A DNA stretch of 7,788 nt from Kiritimatiellia bacterium (GTDB lineage: Bacteria > Verrucomicrobiota > Kiritimatiellia > SLAD01): positions 1 to 7,788 of the forward strand of contig SKXR01000142.1 of the NCBI GenBank assembly GCA_007128275.1. The letters run 5' to 3'. This document shows, in pieces, positions 6,553 to 7,788 of the stretch. Position 1 is the stretch's first letter. Each line of letters opens with the position of its first letter. The position numbers and the translations under genes were made by a program. The notes beneath the pieces were generated by a model. That model made no database searches, was not told where the DNA came from, and saw nothing but the letters and a program-made list of their open reading frames with translations.

Positions 6553-6996
6553 ATGGACAAGACCCTGAAAGAAGCCGAAGAGGGGATGATTGCAGACTTT
6601 GCGATGCTCGAAGATTGGAATGATCGATATGAGTACATCATCAGTCTGGGGCGTGCGCTTCCCGATTATCCGGACGATTTGCGCACGGAAGACCGGGAAG
6701 TGCACGGATGCCAATCGCAGGTCTGGCTCGACGCGCGTCGTGAAGAGGATCGACTATTCTTCCAGGCCGACAGCAACGCGCTCATCACCAAGGGATTGGT
6801 GGCGATGCTGGTTCACCTGTATTCGGGACGCGCCCCCTCCGAAATACAGTCGGCCTCCCTGGATTTCTTGAAGGGCATCGGTTTGGCGTCGCATTTAACG
6901 CCCAGCCGGGTGAATGGCCTGCACGCCATGTTCAAGCGCATTCAGCAACACGCCGCGGAACAGGCTTCCGAACAAGCCGTTCGGGGAACTCCCTGA
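6553..6996 (+). CDS. sufE: SufE-family sulfur acceptor protein
   Basis: Accepts persulfide sulfur from the cysteine desulfurase SufS, stimulates it, and hands sulfur to the SufBCD scaffold for Fe-S cluster assembly in the cytoplasm. The 147-residue protein has the normal length and order for SufE. The N-terminal helix carries EDWNDRYEYIISLG (20-33); the catalytic Cys53 sits in VHGCQSQVW (50-58), aligning with Cys51 of E. coli SufE. Mid-protein ALITKGLVAMLV and the C-terminal LTPSRVNGLHAM segments are also typical. The ATG at 6553 has a ribosome site. No sufS or sufBCD is in the window, so it is separated from the rest of the pathway. It is followed 28 bases later by a superoxide dismutase gene, suggesting an oxidative-stress transcription unit. 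CsdE is the close alternative. Confidence 0.93.
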   Translation: MDKTLKEAEEGMIADFAMLEDWNDRYEYIISLGRALPDYPDDLRTEDREVHGCQSQVWLDARREEDRLFFQADSNALITKGLVAMLVHLYSGRAPSEIQSASLDFLKGIGLASHLTPSRVNGLHAMFKRIQQHAAEQASEQAVRGTP

Positions 6997-7010
6997 ATAC
7001 ACAGTCAAGA

Positions 7011-7016
7011 AAGGAG
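7011..7016 (+). promoter_or_regulatory. Ribosome binding site of the superoxide dismutase
   Basis: A perfect AAGGAG eight bases before the ATG at 7025. It confirms that the Tat signal peptide is part of the translated protein. Confidence 0.75.
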
Positions 7017-7024
7017 AAGAACGC

Positions 7025-7788
7025 ATGAAGAAGAAGATCGTCCAATCCGAACTCACCCGCCGTAACTTCCTATTCACCGGGGCGATAGCCGCCGTAGGAA
7101 GCGCCTTCGGCCTCACCGGCGCACGTTCCGCGACGGGCGTCGAGTCGCCCGGCATGGCGCGGGCGGAGCCCATGCTGGCCTTGCCCGATTTGCCGTATGC
7201 GTATGACGCCCTTGAGCCCACGATCGATGCGCGTACCATGGAAATTCATCACGGCCGACATCATGCCGCCTACGCCCGGAATTTGGCGAATGCCTTGCGG
7301 GACGATCCCTCGTTTGCGGCGCGTCCCTTGGAGAGCCTGCTGGCGGACATCCCGTTGTTGCCGTCGAATATCCAGACCTCCGTTCGAAACAATGGGGGCG
7401 GACATTGGAATCACAACCTTTTTTGGGAAGTCATGTCTCCCGATGGAGGCGGAACCCCCGTGGGCGTATTGGCGGAAGCCATCAACGCGCAATACGGCGA
7501 TTTCGCGACCATGCGGGAACAGTTTTCGCAGGCCGCCGCCACGCGGTTCGGTTCCGGTTGGGCTTGGTTGATGGTCGATGAGAACGGGGCACTCGCCGTC
7601 TCCTCCACGCCGAATCAGGACAATCCCTTGATGCGCGGGCTGGTCGACGATCTGGGCACGCCGATTCTCGGCTTGGATGTCTGGGAACACGCCTACTATC
7701 TGCACTACCAAAACCGGCGCGGCGACTATATCGACGCATGGTGGAACGTCGTCAATTGGCCGCACGTCGATACGCTGTATCGCATGGC
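7025..7788 (+). CDS. Tat-exported Fe/Mn-family superoxide dismutase, 3' end cut off
   Basis: Converts superoxide to hydrogen peroxide and oxygen. The 254 residues present lack a stop but, by comparison with family length, only a few are missing. The N-terminus is a twin-arginine signal: LTRRNFLF with Arg12-Arg13, then a hydrophobic run (about 15-33), so the enzyme should be exported folded, beyond the cytoplasmic membrane. The SOD core starts near 53 (LPDLPYAYDALEP). Metal ligands are His75 (in MEIHHGRHH), His130 (in GHWNHNLFW), and Asp218 and His222 (in LDVWEHAYY). Gly126 with Gln198 (in PNQDNP) is the manganese-type arrangement of second-sphere residues. The downstream YQNRRGDY (228-235) and WNVVNW (240-245) are conserved. 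It follows sufE by 28 bases, likely in one operon. A cambialistic or iron form cannot be excluded. Confidence 0.93.
   Translation, partial: MKKKIVQSELTRRNFLFTGAIAAVGSAFGLTGARSATGVESPGMARAEPMLALPDLPYAYDALEPTIDARTMEIHHGRHHAAYARNLANALRDDPSFAARPLESLLADIPLLPSNIQTSVRNNGGGHWNHNLFWEVMSPDGGGTPVGVLAEAINAQYGDFATMREQFSQAAATRFGSGWAWLMVDENGALAVSSTPNQDNPLMRGLVDDLGTPILGLDVWEHAYYLHYQNRRGDYIDAWWNVVNWPHVDTLYRM

Noticed and set aside
6501..6620. Small upstream frame starting METIVRQGDE, overlapping the start of sufE
   Set aside because: About 39 codons, with only a loosely spaced AAGGA ahead of it and no family; possible leader peptide but unsupported.
6456..6641. N-terminal extension of the histidine kinase by 62 codons
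   Set aside because: It would overlap the first 89 bases of sufE, matches no domain, and lies upstream of the candidate kinase promoter.

Overview
The window carries six protein genes and one intergenic repeat cluster from a bacterium with GC-rich coding DNA. A Tat-exported superoxide dismutase and an RhlB-type RNA helicase suggest a Gram-negative-type cell. The phylum cannot be fixed from the sequence; the repeat family loosely recalls intergenic repeats of the Verrucomicrobiota/Kiritimatiellota group, but that is a weak impression.

Layout. Positions 1-287 hold no gene but contain three REP-like elements (GTAG followed by an imperfect palindrome) in alternating orientation, a BIME/REPIN-like mosaic. 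Next comes a minus-strand pair, metY (2828 to 1539) then metX (1460 to 288), which together make homocysteine by direct sulfhydrylation: MetX acylates homoserine and MetY replaces the acyl group with sulfide. An AT-rich divergent region (2829-3080) separates metY from a plus-strand RhlB-like DEAD-box helicase (3081-4796) with long charged and RGG-rich tails. Its last 42 bases overlap, tail to tail, the 3' end of a minus-strand soluble GAF-PAS histidine kinase (6455 to 4755). A 97-base divergent region leads to the plus-strand pair sufE (6553-6996) and a Tat-exported Mn-type superoxide dismutase (7025 to beyond the window end), 28 bases apart and probably cotranscribed.

Functional picture. Sulfur assimilation (metYX), sulfur transfer for Fe-S cluster assembly (sufE) and superoxide defence (SOD) are all present, with a helicase and an orphan sensor kinase between them. 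The genes are ordinary family members. The least ordinary structure is the REP cluster downstream of metX: its three copies differ almost only by compensatory changes in a hairpin stem, which is direct evidence that the hairpin is the conserved entity. A second point of interest is the antiparallel overlap of the helicase and kinase C-termini.
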